Positions 39,694 to 47,777 of a stretch of DNA of 64,000 bases are shown here, piece by piece. The stretch covers positions 62,001 through 126,000 of the forward strand of contig NZ_JACBOT010000025.1 in the NCBI RefSeq assembly GCF_021532275.1. Direction: 5' to 3'. Position numbers and translations under genes: made by a program. The notes beneath the pieces were generated by a model that did not search any database, was not told the origin of the DNA, and worked only from the letters and a program-made list of their open reading frames with translations. Positions within the stretch are counted from its first letter, which is position 1. Each line of letters begins with the position of its first letter. This DNA is from Brevibacterium sp. UCMA 11754. Lineage in GTDB: Bacteria; Actinomycetota; Actinomycetes; Actinomycetales; Brevibacteriaceae.

Positions 39694-40041
39694 ATGAGTG
39701 CTGAAATCAACCTCGACCGGTCCTTGCGCGCATTGGCCGATGGCAATCGCAGGGCGATCTTGAACACAATCCGCACCGCACCGCTTCCAGTCGGAGTCAT
39801 CGCCGAGGCGGTCGGGCTGTCCCAGCAGACGACATCGCACCACCTCGGTGTGCTTCGCACGGCCGGACTGACCGTCCGATCACGGGAGGGAACACGCCAC
39901 CTGTTCGCGATCGAAACCGATGGCCTTGCGGCAGTACGCTCCTACCTCGATGGCTTCTGGCCGCATAAGCTCTCCGAGCTCAAGGCGGCCATCGAGGCTC
40001 AGGACGAACCTGGCACCGGCCGAAGCGAGCGCCATGGCTGA
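39694..40041 (+). CDS. ArsR/SmtB-family transcriptional regulator
   Basis: 115 residues from the ATG at 39694 with GGGAGG upstream. LDRSLRALADGNRRAILNTI, GVIAEAVGLSQQTTSHHLGVLRTAGLTVRSREGTRHLFAI is the ArsR winged helix. No metal-binding cysteines are present. Metal-free ArsR proteins coupled to SRPBCC genes are common and often autoregulate. It overlaps the SRPBCC gene by eight bases. Confidence 0.9.
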   Translation: MSAEINLDRSLRALADGNRRAILNTIRTAPLPVGVIAEAVGLSQQTTSHHLGVLRTAGLTVRSREGTRHLFAIETDGLAAVRSYLDGFWPHKLSELKAAIEAQDEPGTGRSERHG

Positions 40042-40468
40042 ATTCCGAGACTCCATCGACATCGCAGCTTCGCCGGACACGATATTCGAGTACCTGACGA
40101 CGAACTCAGGCATGACAGCGTGGATGGGGCAGTACGCCGATCTCGAGGCGACTGCTGGCGGTCGGTTTGCCGTCGAAATCGCGGGCCACCCCGTCCGAGG
40201 CGAATTCCTCGAGGTCGTTCGCCCACATCGAGTTGTCATGTCATGGGGATTCGCTGGCAGCGAGGAACTTCCCCCAGGGGCATCCAGGGTCGAATTCACC
40301 CTCACCGCCATCGCTACTGGAACGAGAGTCGACCTGTGCCACTCGCACCTGCCAGACACCGAGCTGCGCGGTCACGCCCAGGGGTGGGCGCACTTCCTCC
40401 CGCGTCTGATCATCGCGGGCCCAGGCGGCGATCCTGGAACCGACGACTGGCAGCCGCCCAGCGACTAG
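40034..40468 (+). CDS. SRPBCC/AHSA1-family protein
   Basis: 144 residues from the ATG at 40034, inside the end of the ArsR gene. FRDSIDIAASPDTIFEYLTTNSGMTAWMG, GGRFAVEIAGHPVRGEFLEVVRPHRVVMSWGF and GTRVDLCHSHLPD are the START-like AHSA1 fold, a hydrophobic-cavity ligand-binding domain. Such proteins act as lipid or small-molecule binders. It is the usual partner of this ArsR type. Confidence 0.88.
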   Translation: MAEFRDSIDIAASPDTIFEYLTTNSGMTAWMGQYADLEATAGGRFAVEIAGHPVRGEFLEVVRPHRVVMSWGFAGSEELPPGASRVEFTLTAIATGTRVDLCHSHLPDTELRGHAQGWAHFLPRLIIAGPGGDPGTDDWQPPSD

Positions 40469-40542
40469 ACCGCACTCAGCCAGCATCCGCACGCACGCGA
40501 AGTCACACTCACAGGAAACAACCGAGCACGGAGGAGCTTCTC

Positions 40543-40914
40543 ATGACAAGCGAATCAGCCCAGGACATCGTCTTCCGATACCACCGCGCCTGGACCGGCG
40601 GTGACGTCGATCAGGCCATGGACCTCATCGACGATGACATCACCTGTCGAGCCCCAGGAGTCGACGTCGAAGGCAAGGAGGCGTACAGGTCGTTCATCGG
40701 CGGATTCGCGCCGATGCTCACCGGCATCAGCGACATTGCCGCTTTCGCTGAGGCCGACAGGGTCGCACTGTTCTACTACCCCGAGACAGCAGCGACAACG
40801 ACTGCACCAGCCGCCGAATTCTTCATTGTTCGCGAAGGACTCATCAGCGAGAGCGTGCTCATCTTCGACCGCCTCTCCTATGGCCCTCCGGATCCGGACC
40901 GAGGTGCGCAATGA
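40543..40914 (+). CDS. SnoaL-like/NTF2-fold protein
   Basis: 123 residues with GGAGGAG upstream. AQDIVFRYHRAWTGGDVDQAMDLIDDDITCRAPGVDVEGKEAYRSFIGGFAPML and FFIVREGLISESVLIFDRL follow the NTF2-like cone fold of SnoaL polyketide cyclase relatives. These bind small hydrophobic ligands; catalysis is not assured. It overlaps the TfoX gene by four bases. Confidence 0.82.
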   Translation: MTSESAQDIVFRYHRAWTGGDVDQAMDLIDDDITCRAPGVDVEGKEAYRSFIGGFAPMLTGISDIAAFAEADRVALFYYPETAATTTAPAAEFFIVREGLISESVLIFDRLSYGPPDPDRGAQ

Positions 40915-41255
40915 CGATGACGTCCGCGCAGAGGTCACTTGCAGAACGCATCCGCACCTCAATCGCCGATGAACCCATTCAACGTGAGGTCTCGATGTTC
41001 GGCGGTCGCTCGTTCATGGTCAACGAGAAGATGATCGTCAGTGCCGGCAAGGACGGCTCCCTGCTGGTCAGGATCGCCGCTGAAGACCACGACCGGCTGC
41101 TGCTCGAACAACCCGGTGCTGAACAGGCCGAGATGGGAACGGGACGAACTATGGGACCAGGCTGGATCACCGTCGCCGCCGACCACCTCGTCGACGAGGC
41201 CTCCCTGGCACTGTGGCTCTCATTTGCGCTCGACTACAACCGAGCACCTAGGTGA
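40911..41255 (+). CDS. TfoX N-terminal domain protein
   Basis: 114 residues. LAERIRTSIADEPIQREVSMFGGRSFMVNEKMIVSAGKDGSLLVRI is the TfoX/Sxy N-terminal domain, and the C-terminal part carries TMGPGWITVAADHLVDEASLALWL. It lacks the TfoX C-terminal domain, so it is not a full competence regulator. Co-translated with the SnoaL-like gene as the last member of a four-gene cassette. Confidence 0.87.
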   Translation: MTMTSAQRSLAERIRTSIADEPIQREVSMFGGRSFMVNEKMIVSAGKDGSLLVRIAAEDHDRLLLEQPGAEQAEMGTGRTMGPGWITVAADHLVDEASLALWLSFALDYNRAPR

Positions 41256-41295
41256 GGCCCTGTGAGGCTCGACCACCTGGTCAGCACCCGCCGCT

Positions 41296-41739
41296 TCACA
41301 CCACAGGCATCCGGTCCCGCTCATAGGTGATCGATGAATAGCCGTGAGGGTCCGGCTGCCCCGTCTCCCCTACGCTGACGAAGACGATTCTGTCGATGCT
41401 CAGAATGGACTTGCGCGTGATCATATTGCGCACCTGAGCTCGCATCGTCAGTGATGTTTTGCCGAAACGAGTTGCGACGAGGCCCATCTCGATGAGATCC
41501 CCTTGGCGAGCCGAAGCTACGAAGTTGATCTCGGAGATGAGCTTCGTGACCACGCTGTGGCTGCCGAGCTGAATGATCGCGTAGATCGCAGCTTCCTCGT
41601 CGATCCACTTCAGCAGGCTTCCTCCGAAGAGTGAGCCGTTCGCATTGAGGTCCTCCGGGCGAACCCACTTGCGTGTATAGAAGTTCATTCCATCGACTCG
41701 ATGAGTCGTATTCGCCGAGGTCATTGCCGATTCGCTCAT
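41296..41739 (-). CDS. acyl-CoA thioesterase (YciA-like hotdog fold)
   Basis: 147 residues from the ATG at 41739 with AGGG upstream; starts at 41775, 41745 or 41724 are also in frame. DLNANGSLFGGSLLKWIDEEAAIYAI is the hotdog signature with the catalytic Asp, and VVTKLISEINFVASARQGDLIEMGLVATRFGKTSLTMRAQV completes the YciA type. It hydrolyses acyl-CoA thioesters in the cytoplasm. It is a single-gene unit. Confidence 0.88.
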   Translation of the reverse strand: MSESAMTSANTTHRVDGMNFYTRKWVRPEDLNANGSLFGGSLLKWIDEEAAIYAIIQLGSHSVVTKLISEINFVASARQGDLIEMGLVATRFGKTSLTMRAQVRNMITRKSILSIDRIVFVSVGETGQPDPHGYSSITYERDRMPVV

Positions 41740-41916
41740 CGCCATCCCTATCGCAGTTCTCTCGCTCTTGAGCACAGGCTCGCCGAGGGATATTTCGCCT
41801 GGATTTCAGGCAAGGCGCAAACATTTCGGGCTGGTTTCACCTCGGCGCTCATGCAGATGTCCTGACGCGCTGATGCCCTGATGCCCTGATGCCAGACTAT
41901 GTACTGCCTATTGCAT

Positions 41917-41935
41917 TAGTGTGTGTCACACACTA
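41917..41935. promoter_or_regulatory. PadR operator palindrome
   Basis: TAGTGTGTG-T-CACACACTA is a perfect 9-1-9 inverted repeat ending 11 bp before the PadR start, with a further GTGTG half-site at 41938. It probably overlaps the promoter and mediates autorepression. Confidence 0.7.
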
Positions 41936-41946
41936 TTGTGTGAAAC

Positions 41947-42294
41947 ATGAACGAGGATGAAGAACAGTCACTGGCGACACACGAACAAGAGCTGAGACGA
42001 GGCACCGTCGTCTTCGCCAGTCTCGTTGCCTGCCGTCAGCCTCAGTACGGGTACTCCCTGCTGACGACTCTCACCGAAGCCGGCATCGCCACAGAAGCCA
42101 ACACTCTCTACCCCCTGCTGCGAAGACTTGAGAAACAAGGGCTGCTCAGCGCCGAGTGGAACACCGAACAAGCGCGTCCGCGCAAGTACTACAGCGTCAC
42201 CACCAGCGGGGCCGAAGTCGCCGCAGCACTCCACTCCCAATGGCTGGAACTCAACACCAGCATCACGAAACTCTGGAAAGAAGGAACACCATGA
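41947..42294 (+). CDS. PadR-family transcriptional regulator
   Basis: 115 residues. LRRGTVVFASLVACRQPQYGYSLLTTLTEAGIATEANTLYPLLRRLEKQGLLSAEW and QARPRKYYSVTTSGAEVAAAL are the canonical PadR winged helix with its C-terminal dimer helix. It overlaps the HAAS-domain membrane gene by four bases (ATGA). PadR proteins usually repress their own operon and respond to small aromatic or drug-like ligands. The operon continues to the UvrA2-like gene. Confidence 0.93.
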   Translation: MNEDEEQSLATHEQELRRGTVVFASLVACRQPQYGYSLLTTLTEAGIATEANTLYPLLRRLEKQGLLSAEWNTEQARPRKYYSVTTSGAEVAAALHSQWLELNTSITKLWKEGTP

Positions 42295-43256
42295 GTACGC
42301 TCATCACCATCTACGTCGACAATGTGGTCGGCCATCTCCCGCAGGACTCCCGAGGTGACATCGCGGCCGAGATCAAGGCCACAATCGACGATATGGTCGA
42401 AGACCGCCTCGGCGGCCTGGAACATCCTGCAGACGAGCAGACCGCGGCCGCCGAGCGCGAGGTACTCGAAGAGCTCGGCGATCCGGCCCAGCTCTCCCGG
42501 GAGTACACGAACTCGCCACAGCATCTCATCGGGCCGAAGTCCTACCCGGTCTTCATCTGGGCGATACGCTGGGTGCTTCCGCTCGTCGCCGTGGCCGCGA
42601 CCGTGACGAACTCAATCGCGTTCATCGCCACCAACGATGAGGTCCAGATCGGGGCGCTCATCGGTCAGCTCGTCGGCAATACGATCGTCGCACTGCTCAC
42701 GGCCTTCGCCGCAATCACGATCATCTTCGCCCTCGGCGACAGGGATATGAGCGAAGGTGCGGCAGATAAGATCGCCGGCACGAAGAAGGGCTGGTCAGTC
42801 GATCAGCTGCGCGCGACGGATGCGAAGGCGAACCAGATCCGCGCCGAGGCGGTCCTGAACCTGATCTTCCTCGTCCTTCTGGCGCTGATCCCGCTCATCC
42901 CGACCTCGCTGGTCTACGTCGGGCATCTCAACAACGGCGAGACATTCATCAATCCCGACCTGGGATCAGGATGGCTGCTCGGCTACTGGGGCTTCCTGGC
43001 CCTCATGGCCGTCATCGAAGTCATCAAGCTGGTCCGTTCTTCGACCAGTGCCGCGCTGATCATCACCGGTGTGGTCCTCGACGTGGCGATGGCCGTCTTC
43101 CTCACCATCGCTCTGCTGACGCAGCAGGTGCTGCACCCGGACCTCACATCCGCTTCGGGCGCCGAGGTGCAGCAGATCATCACCGTCATCGCAATCTGGG
43201 CCATCGTCATCTGGGATCAGATCAGCACGTGGCGCGCTCACCGAGCGAACCGCTGA
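42291..43256 (+). CDS. HAAS-domain/DUF1700-like membrane protein
   Basis: 321 residues from the ATG at 42291. VVGHLPQDSRGDIAAEIKATIDDMVEDRLGG, with EREVLEELGDPAQLSREYTN, is the HAAS helix bundle that typically sits next to PadR regulators. After it, about six membrane helices follow (VFIWAIRWVLPLVAVAATV, IVALLTAFAAITIIFAL, LIFLVLLALIPLIPTSLVYVG and others). The role is thought to be signalling or modulation in PadR operons; details are not known. Confidence 0.85.
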   Translation: MSTLITIYVDNVVGHLPQDSRGDIAAEIKATIDDMVEDRLGGLEHPADEQTAAAEREVLEELGDPAQLSREYTNSPQHLIGPKSYPVFIWAIRWVLPLVAVAATVTNSIAFIATNDEVQIGALIGQLVGNTIVALLTAFAAITIIFALGDRDMSEGAADKIAGTKKGWSVDQLRATDAKANQIRAEAVLNLIFLVLLALIPLIPTSLVYVGHLNNGETFINPDLGSGWLLGYWGFLALMAVIEVIKLVRSSTSAALIITGVVLDVAMAVFLTIALLTQQVLHPDLTSASGAEVQQIITVIAIWAIVIWDQISTWRAHRANR

Positions 43257-43268
43257 CCGCGTAGCCTG

Positions 43269-43300
43269 GTCCGGGTGCAGCTTCATCGCTGCACCCGGAC
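43269..43300 (+). promoter_or_regulatory. 13-bp perfect hairpin in the leader of the UvrA2-like gene
   Basis: GTCCGGGTGCAGC and GCTGCACCCGGAC pair around TTCATC. The stem ends 19 bp before the ATG, and the ribosome site GAGAGGAAAT follows it directly. No T-run is present, so a terminator of the PadR unit is less likely than a leader structure, mRNA processing site or attenuator. Confidence 0.5.
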
Positions 43301-43319
43301 GAGAGGAAATGGGCACATC

Positions 43320-45824
43320 ATGACCGAAGAGATCGGCGTCGTCGGCGCTCGCGAGCACAACCTGTCCGGTTTCTCCGTCTCTCTGCCGCACAGGCAGCTC
43401 ATCGGCATCTGTGGTGTATCGGGCTCGGGCAAGTCGTCGTTGGCCTTCGACACCATCTACGCCGAAGCTCAGCGCCGCTACCTCGAATCGGTCTCCCCTT
43501 TCACCCGTCACCTCCTCGGCGCGGTTTCCGCGCCCCAGGTCGACCGGATCACGGGCCTTCCTGCCGCAATTGCAGTCAAACAGCTTGTGTCGACTCCCCC
43601 GGAGAATTCGAGCGTGGGCACCCTGTCACAGGTCTCTGATCTGCTGCGGGTGCTGTTCTCCCGCTTCGGCGACTACCCGGCGAACCAGGGTCGTCTGCTT
43701 GCTTCTGCTTTCTCCCCCAACACCGTCGAGGGCGCCTGCCCGACGTGCGCGGCGAAGGGCAGCATCCATGACCTCGACCTCAACGCAGCCGTACCCGACG
43801 AATCACTGACCATTCGCGAGGGTGCCATCGCCGCGTGGCCGGGAGGCTGGCTGGGACGGAACTTCAAACACCTCGTCGAGGCACTGGGAATCGACGTCGA
43901 CATTCCCTGGAAGCGCCTGCCCGCTGACACCCGCACCTGGCTGCTGACCACGGAAGACACACCATCGGTGACCGTCGAGCCGGAGAAGATACTCGACCAC
44001 GTCGCCCGCGAATACACGGGCAAGTTCCGCAGCGCCCGCAGATATCTGCTCGACACGATGATCACGACCGGCAGCGAGACGGTGAGGGCACGCACGGAGG
44101 AGTACCTCAGCAACGAACTCTGCCCCGACTGCAACGGCAGCCGCATCAATCCCGCAGCTCTGTCGGTGACGATCGGTGGCGCCAACATCGCCGAGGTGGG
44201 CGACCACAGCCTCACAGACCTAGCCGTGACGATCAACGCCGCCATCGCCGCCGACCTCGAACGCGGCCCCAGCGAATCGAAGCGATTCTCCGCAGCCACA
44301 GATGAGGCCGCCCACGTCCTCCTCGACGAACTCGACAAGCGCACCGACGTGATCGAGCGCCTCGGCGTCGGCTACCTTCCGCCCAAACGGTCAGCGGCCA
44401 CCCTCTCCCCCGGTGAGCTGCAGCGACTGCGCTTGGCAGCCCATCTGCACAGCGGCCTTCACGGCATGGTCTATGTCTTCGACGAACTCTCCACCGGTCT
44501 GCACCCGAAGGACACTGATCACCTCTTCACCCACATCGAGGCTCTGCGCGATGCGGGCAATACGGTCATCCTCGTCGAACACGATATGGAGATCGTGCGC
44601 CGCTGTGATTGGGTGATCGAGCTCGGTCCCGGCGGAGGTGCACGTGGAGGCCAGCTCATGTTCTCCGGACCCGTCGCCGAGGCACTCGACGGGGAGAGCT
44701 CGACCGCTGTCCGCCTGCGCAATGAGGCTCCTAGCGAACCTTGGCGAGCACCCCAGGAATTCGAAGATTGGGCTCGGTGCACCAGCCTGTCGGCGAACAA
44801 CCTCCGCGGACTGGCACTGGCCTTTCCCATCGGCGGTCTCACCACTCTGACTGGAGTCTCCGGAGCGGGCAAGAGCTCGGTGCTGCGGTCGGTGGCGACA
44901 CTGGCCAGGAGCGCTGGAGCCTCCCCGTTCGATGGTGAGGAGGAACCGCCGACGATATCCCGGCGCAGTGGCAGCGGTGGTGAGGGAGGAGATCTTGCCG
45001 AGGCCGATGCTGCCGGGCTCGAGGTCTTCGACCGGGTGGTCAGCTTCGATCAGTCCACCATCGGCCGGTCCCCGCGATCAGTCATCGGCACCTACCTGGG
45101 CATCTTCGATAAGATCCGCAGCCTGTTCGCGAAGACCGATCTGGCGCGCAGTCGTGGCTTCACCGCCTCACAGTTCTCCTTCAACACCGCCCGGGGACGC
45201 TGCCCCCGCTGTGAGGGCCTGGGCATCATCACCATCGATCTCGTCCACCTGCCGGCCTCCAGCGGCACCTGCCCCGAATGCGAGGGCCGCCGATTCATAG
45301 AGGAGACACTCGAGGTCACAGTCGAGGAGCTGACCATCGCGGATGTCCTCGATCTGTCGATCGATGCGGCGGCGACGGTGTTCGCCGAACGCCTCGGTCT
45401 CGTCGCCCATTTCGAGGTCCTGCAGAGGGTCGGCCTCGGTGGTCTGCTGCTCGGACAGTCCTCGGCGACGCTGTCCGGCGGTGAGGCGCAGCGGCTGCGG
45501 CTAGCCGCGGTGATGCGGGCCAGGAAGCGACGTGAGCGCTCACTATTCATCCTTGATGAGCCGGCCAACGGCCTGCACCCCAGTGATGCTCGGGTCCTGG
45601 GGAGGCTCTTCCGCCAGATCGTGGACGAAGGCGATACGATCCTCATCGCCGATCACAATATGGAGCTGGCCGCCGGCTCGGATTGGCTCATCGACATGGG
45701 CCCTGGACCTGGCCCCCAGGGCGGTCACATCGTCGCCTCCGGCCGGCCGGACGAGGTCGCCACGGCAGGCGTCGGTGCCACGGCCGAAGTGCTGTCGGCG
45801 CGGTTCGGCACCTCTGTCAGCTAG
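43320..45824 (+). CDS. UvrA2-like ABC ATPase (DrrC-type, no UvrB-binding domain)
   Basis: 834 residues, shorter than the ~950 of housekeeping UvrA. The first ATPase half has CGVSGSGKSSLAFDTIYAEAQRRYLES and LSPGELQRLRLAAHLHSG; the second has TGVSGAGKSSVLRS and TLSGGEAQRLRLAAVMRAR, so both ABC sites look intact. The region after LRVLFSRFGDY jumps straight to the insertion domain, so the UvrB-binding domain is missing. Zinc knuckles are CPTC, CPDCNGSR, CPRCEGLG and CPECEGRRF. Such proteins (UvrA2, DrrC) protect against DNA-binding drugs. It follows PadR and HAAS genes, suggesting drug-inducible expression. A Glu/Ser/Gly linker lies near residue 540. Confidence 0.92.
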   Translation: MTEEIGVVGAREHNLSGFSVSLPHRQLIGICGVSGSGKSSLAFDTIYAEAQRRYLESVSPFTRHLLGAVSAPQVDRITGLPAAIAVKQLVSTPPENSSVGTLSQVSDLLRVLFSRFGDYPANQGRLLASAFSPNTVEGACPTCAAKGSIHDLDLNAAVPDESLTIREGAIAAWPGGWLGRNFKHLVEALGIDVDIPWKRLPADTRTWLLTTEDTPSVTVEPEKILDHVAREYTGKFRSARRYLLDTMITTGSETVRARTEEYLSNELCPDCNGSRINPAALSVTIGGANIAEVGDHSLTDLAVTINAAIAADLERGPSESKRFSAATDEAAHVLLDELDKRTDVIERLGVGYLPPKRSAATLSPGELQRLRLAAHLHSGLHGMVYVFDELSTGLHPKDTDHLFTHIEALRDAGNTVILVEHDMEIVRRCDWVIELGPGGGARGGQLMFSGPVAEALDGESSTAVRLRNEAPSEPWRAPQEFEDWARCTSLSANNLRGLALAFPIGGLTTLTGVSGAGKSSVLRSVATLARSAGASPFDGEEEPPTISRRSGSGGEGGDLAEADAAGLEVFDRVVSFDQSTIGRSPRSVIGTYLGIFDKIRSLFAKTDLARSRGFTASQFSFNTARGRCPRCEGLGIITIDLVHLPASSGTCPECEGRRFIEETLEVTVEELTIADVLDLSIDAAATVFAERLGLVAHFEVLQRVGLGGLLLGQSSATLSGGEAQRLRLAAVMRARKRRERSLFILDEPANGLHPSDARVLGRLFRQIVDEGDTILIADHNMELAAGSDWLIDMGPGPGPQGGHIVASGRPDEVATAGVGATAEVLSARFGTSVS

Positions 45825-45839
45825 CGGCGGCTGAGACTC

Positions 45840-47120
45840 TCAGCCGCGTCTGAGGCTGCGGACGACGGTGAACTTGCTGGTGCGAGCGACCTGTTCGCTG
45901 GGCCCGATGACGCGTTCCAGAGTCTCGCGGTAGTGCAGGTGTGAGTTGTAGACCGTGAAGATTCGTCCCTCGGGTGCCAGCAGCTCGGCCGCTGTGCGCA
46001 TGAGTCCGGCAGCGGTGTCAGTTTCGATGGTCGTGCCCTGATGGAACGGCGGGTTGAGCAGAATGAGGTCCTGCCCGCCAGTGCGCACCGAAGAGTCTGC
46101 GCCTGTCAGAGCCTGCACATCCGTGGCATCGGCGAGGATGGTCTCGACATCGAGTCCGTTCGCCTCCGCAGTCTCCCTCGCCGAGGCGACCGCCGCCTTC
46201 GACACGTCCACACCGGCACCCTTGTCCGCCGCCGTCACCTGCATCGCTGCAGCCAGCAGCCATCCGTTCCCGCACCCGAGGTCGAGGACCGAGTTCGGGG
46301 AACCAGGACCCGCCTCGGCGGTCTGGACACCAGCAGTTCTGGTTTCAGCGGCCTGAATATCGGCGGCCTGAGTATCAGCGGCCAGAGCCGTGAGCAGCGC
46401 GGCCGAGCCTTCATCGCTTTTGACCCCGGAGAAGCAGGCTCCGTGGGCTCTGACCTGCAGCGGACCTGTGGCCGGATGATCGATTCTGCTGTGCTTGGGA
46501 AAGCTCGGTAGGCTCGGCGACGACAGCGGGCGGCTGCCGATGATCATGCGGTGCTTGCCGACGCCTGGCGAGACATCGACGCGGGCGAAACCACGCGCCA
46601 ATTCCTTGTTCACGGCTCGGCTCATCGAATCGCTGCGGCCGATGACGATGATCGTGGTCACGTGCGCCTGGACGGCGGCGATCGTCTCGGCCAACGCTTG
46701 GGTGGCCTTCGGTGCGTTGACGATCGCCCAGACTTCTTGCGCTTCCGGGGCGAAGACAGCGAGATCGTCGATGGCACTGGCCTGATCTGCCACCTCGGCG
46801 ACGGTGCGCGCTTCGTCCACCCGATCGTTGTAGGTGCGCACGGGTACGATCTCGCTCAACAGCCGCGACTGCAGTCCCTGGCCGTCATCGACGATGAGGA
46901 CCTCGTGCGGAAGCCCGGCAACCGCCTCGGCGTCCACGAATGTTCCTTCCGTCGCACGCCCGGAGACGTCGAGCTCTCCGCTGCGTCTCCCCAGGACATA
47001 CTCGGTGAGGATCCTGGCCTGTGGGAATCCCGGAACTGCAGCGAGCTCGGGAAACTGTTCCAGCAGCTCCTGACTGCGGTGGCGGGCAGAAGAATCCGGC
47101 GACAGGAGGGTAGAAGGCAT
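45840..47120 (-). CDS. RsmC/RlmG-like class I SAM methyltransferase
   Basis: 426 residues. The N-terminal ~200 residues are a degenerate, SAM-less methyltransferase-like domain (VWAIVNAPKATQALAETIAAVQAHVTTIIVIGRS). The C-terminal domain has SVLDLGCGNGWLLAAAM (SAM site), GVDVSKAAVASARETAEANGL, and LILLNPPFHQG, the NPPFH motif of RsmC/RlmG guanine-N2 methyltransferases acting on rRNA. A ~30-residue Ala/Thr/Gln repeat (ADTQAADIQAAETRTAGVQ) is inserted just before the SAM site. The double-domain layout fits RsmC/RlmG; which rRNA base is modified is not clear. Confidence 0.87.
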   Translation of the reverse strand: MPSTLLSPDSSARHRSQELLEQFPELAAVPGFPQARILTEYVLGRRSGELDVSGRATEGTFVDAEAVAGLPHEVLIVDDGQGLQSRLLSEIVPVRTYNDRVDEARTVAEVADQASAIDDLAVFAPEAQEVWAIVNAPKATQALAETIAAVQAHVTTIIVIGRSDSMSRAVNKELARGFARVDVSPGVGKHRMIIGSRPLSSPSLPSFPKHSRIDHPATGPLQVRAHGACFSGVKSDEGSAALLTALAADTQAADIQAAETRTAGVQTAEAGPGSPNSVLDLGCGNGWLLAAAMQVTAADKGAGVDVSKAAVASARETAEANGLDVETILADATDVQALTGADSSVRTGGQDLILLNPPFHQGTTIETDTAAGLMRTAAELLAPEGRIFTVYNSHLHYRETLERVIGPSEQVARTSKFTVVRSLRRG

Positions 47121-47314
47121 TAGAACAGTCTAGTCGGACTGAGCCCCTGCTTCAGTCGCGGATGCGCCACCACCAGGAACGACCGATTCACACAGATCTG
47201 CGGTGCAGCTTGAGACTGATTTGCGTGCAGGTTGGGGCGGACTGAGGAGCGTCGCAGCACGCAGATGTGCTACTAATTGAGGGAGCTTCGTCCAGTGTCG
47301 TATCAGGAGAGATC

Positions 47315-47719
47315 ATGACAATTCTCGTCGGTTATTCCCCCTCACCCGAAGGCAAGGCTGCCGTCACGTTCGGCATCGACCAGGCGAGGGCCTTCGATGA
47401 CACCGTGATCGTGCTCAATGCCGGCATCGGAGAGACCCCCGACGAACGCGGTGTCGCGACGAATCAGGACATGGACGAGCTCAAAGAGGCGCTGCGCTCA
47501 TCCGAGGTCTCCCATGAGATCCTGCAGTTCCTGCGCGGCAATGACCCTGTTGAGGAACTCCTCGCCCTCGCCGAGGCGACCGAAGACACCCGCATGATCG
47601 TGATCGGATCGCGTCGCCGCTCCCCCGTCGGCAAACTCATCATGGGCTCAACCGCTCAGCGCATCATCCTCGACGCCGACGTTCCTGTCGTCTCTGTCAA
47701 GGCCGACAAGAAGAAGTAG
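47315..47719 (+). CDS. universal stress protein (UspA family)
   Basis: 134 residues from the ATG at 47315 with AGGAGAG upstream. TILVGYSPSPEGKAAVTFGIDQARAF and MIVIGSRRRSPVGKLIMGSTAQRIILDADVPVVSV carry the Usp nucleotide-binding G-2x-G-9x-G(S/T) pattern. Likely an ATP-binding stress protein. It is a single-gene unit. Confidence 0.9.
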   Translation: MTILVGYSPSPEGKAAVTFGIDQARAFDDTVIVLNAGIGETPDERGVATNQDMDELKEALRSSEVSHEILQFLRGNDPVEELLALAEATEDTRMIVIGSRRRSPVGKLIMGSTAQRIILDADVPVVSVKADKKK

Positions 47720-47777
47720 TGCGCTGGGGAGGACTCACTCCCACGCAGCACATACCTACCGTGGAGCACGCTGTAGC

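Noticed and set aside
43320..45824. Housekeeping uvrA
   Set aside because: The UvrB-binding domain is absent and the gene is in a PadR operon, pointing to the UvrA2/DrrC type.
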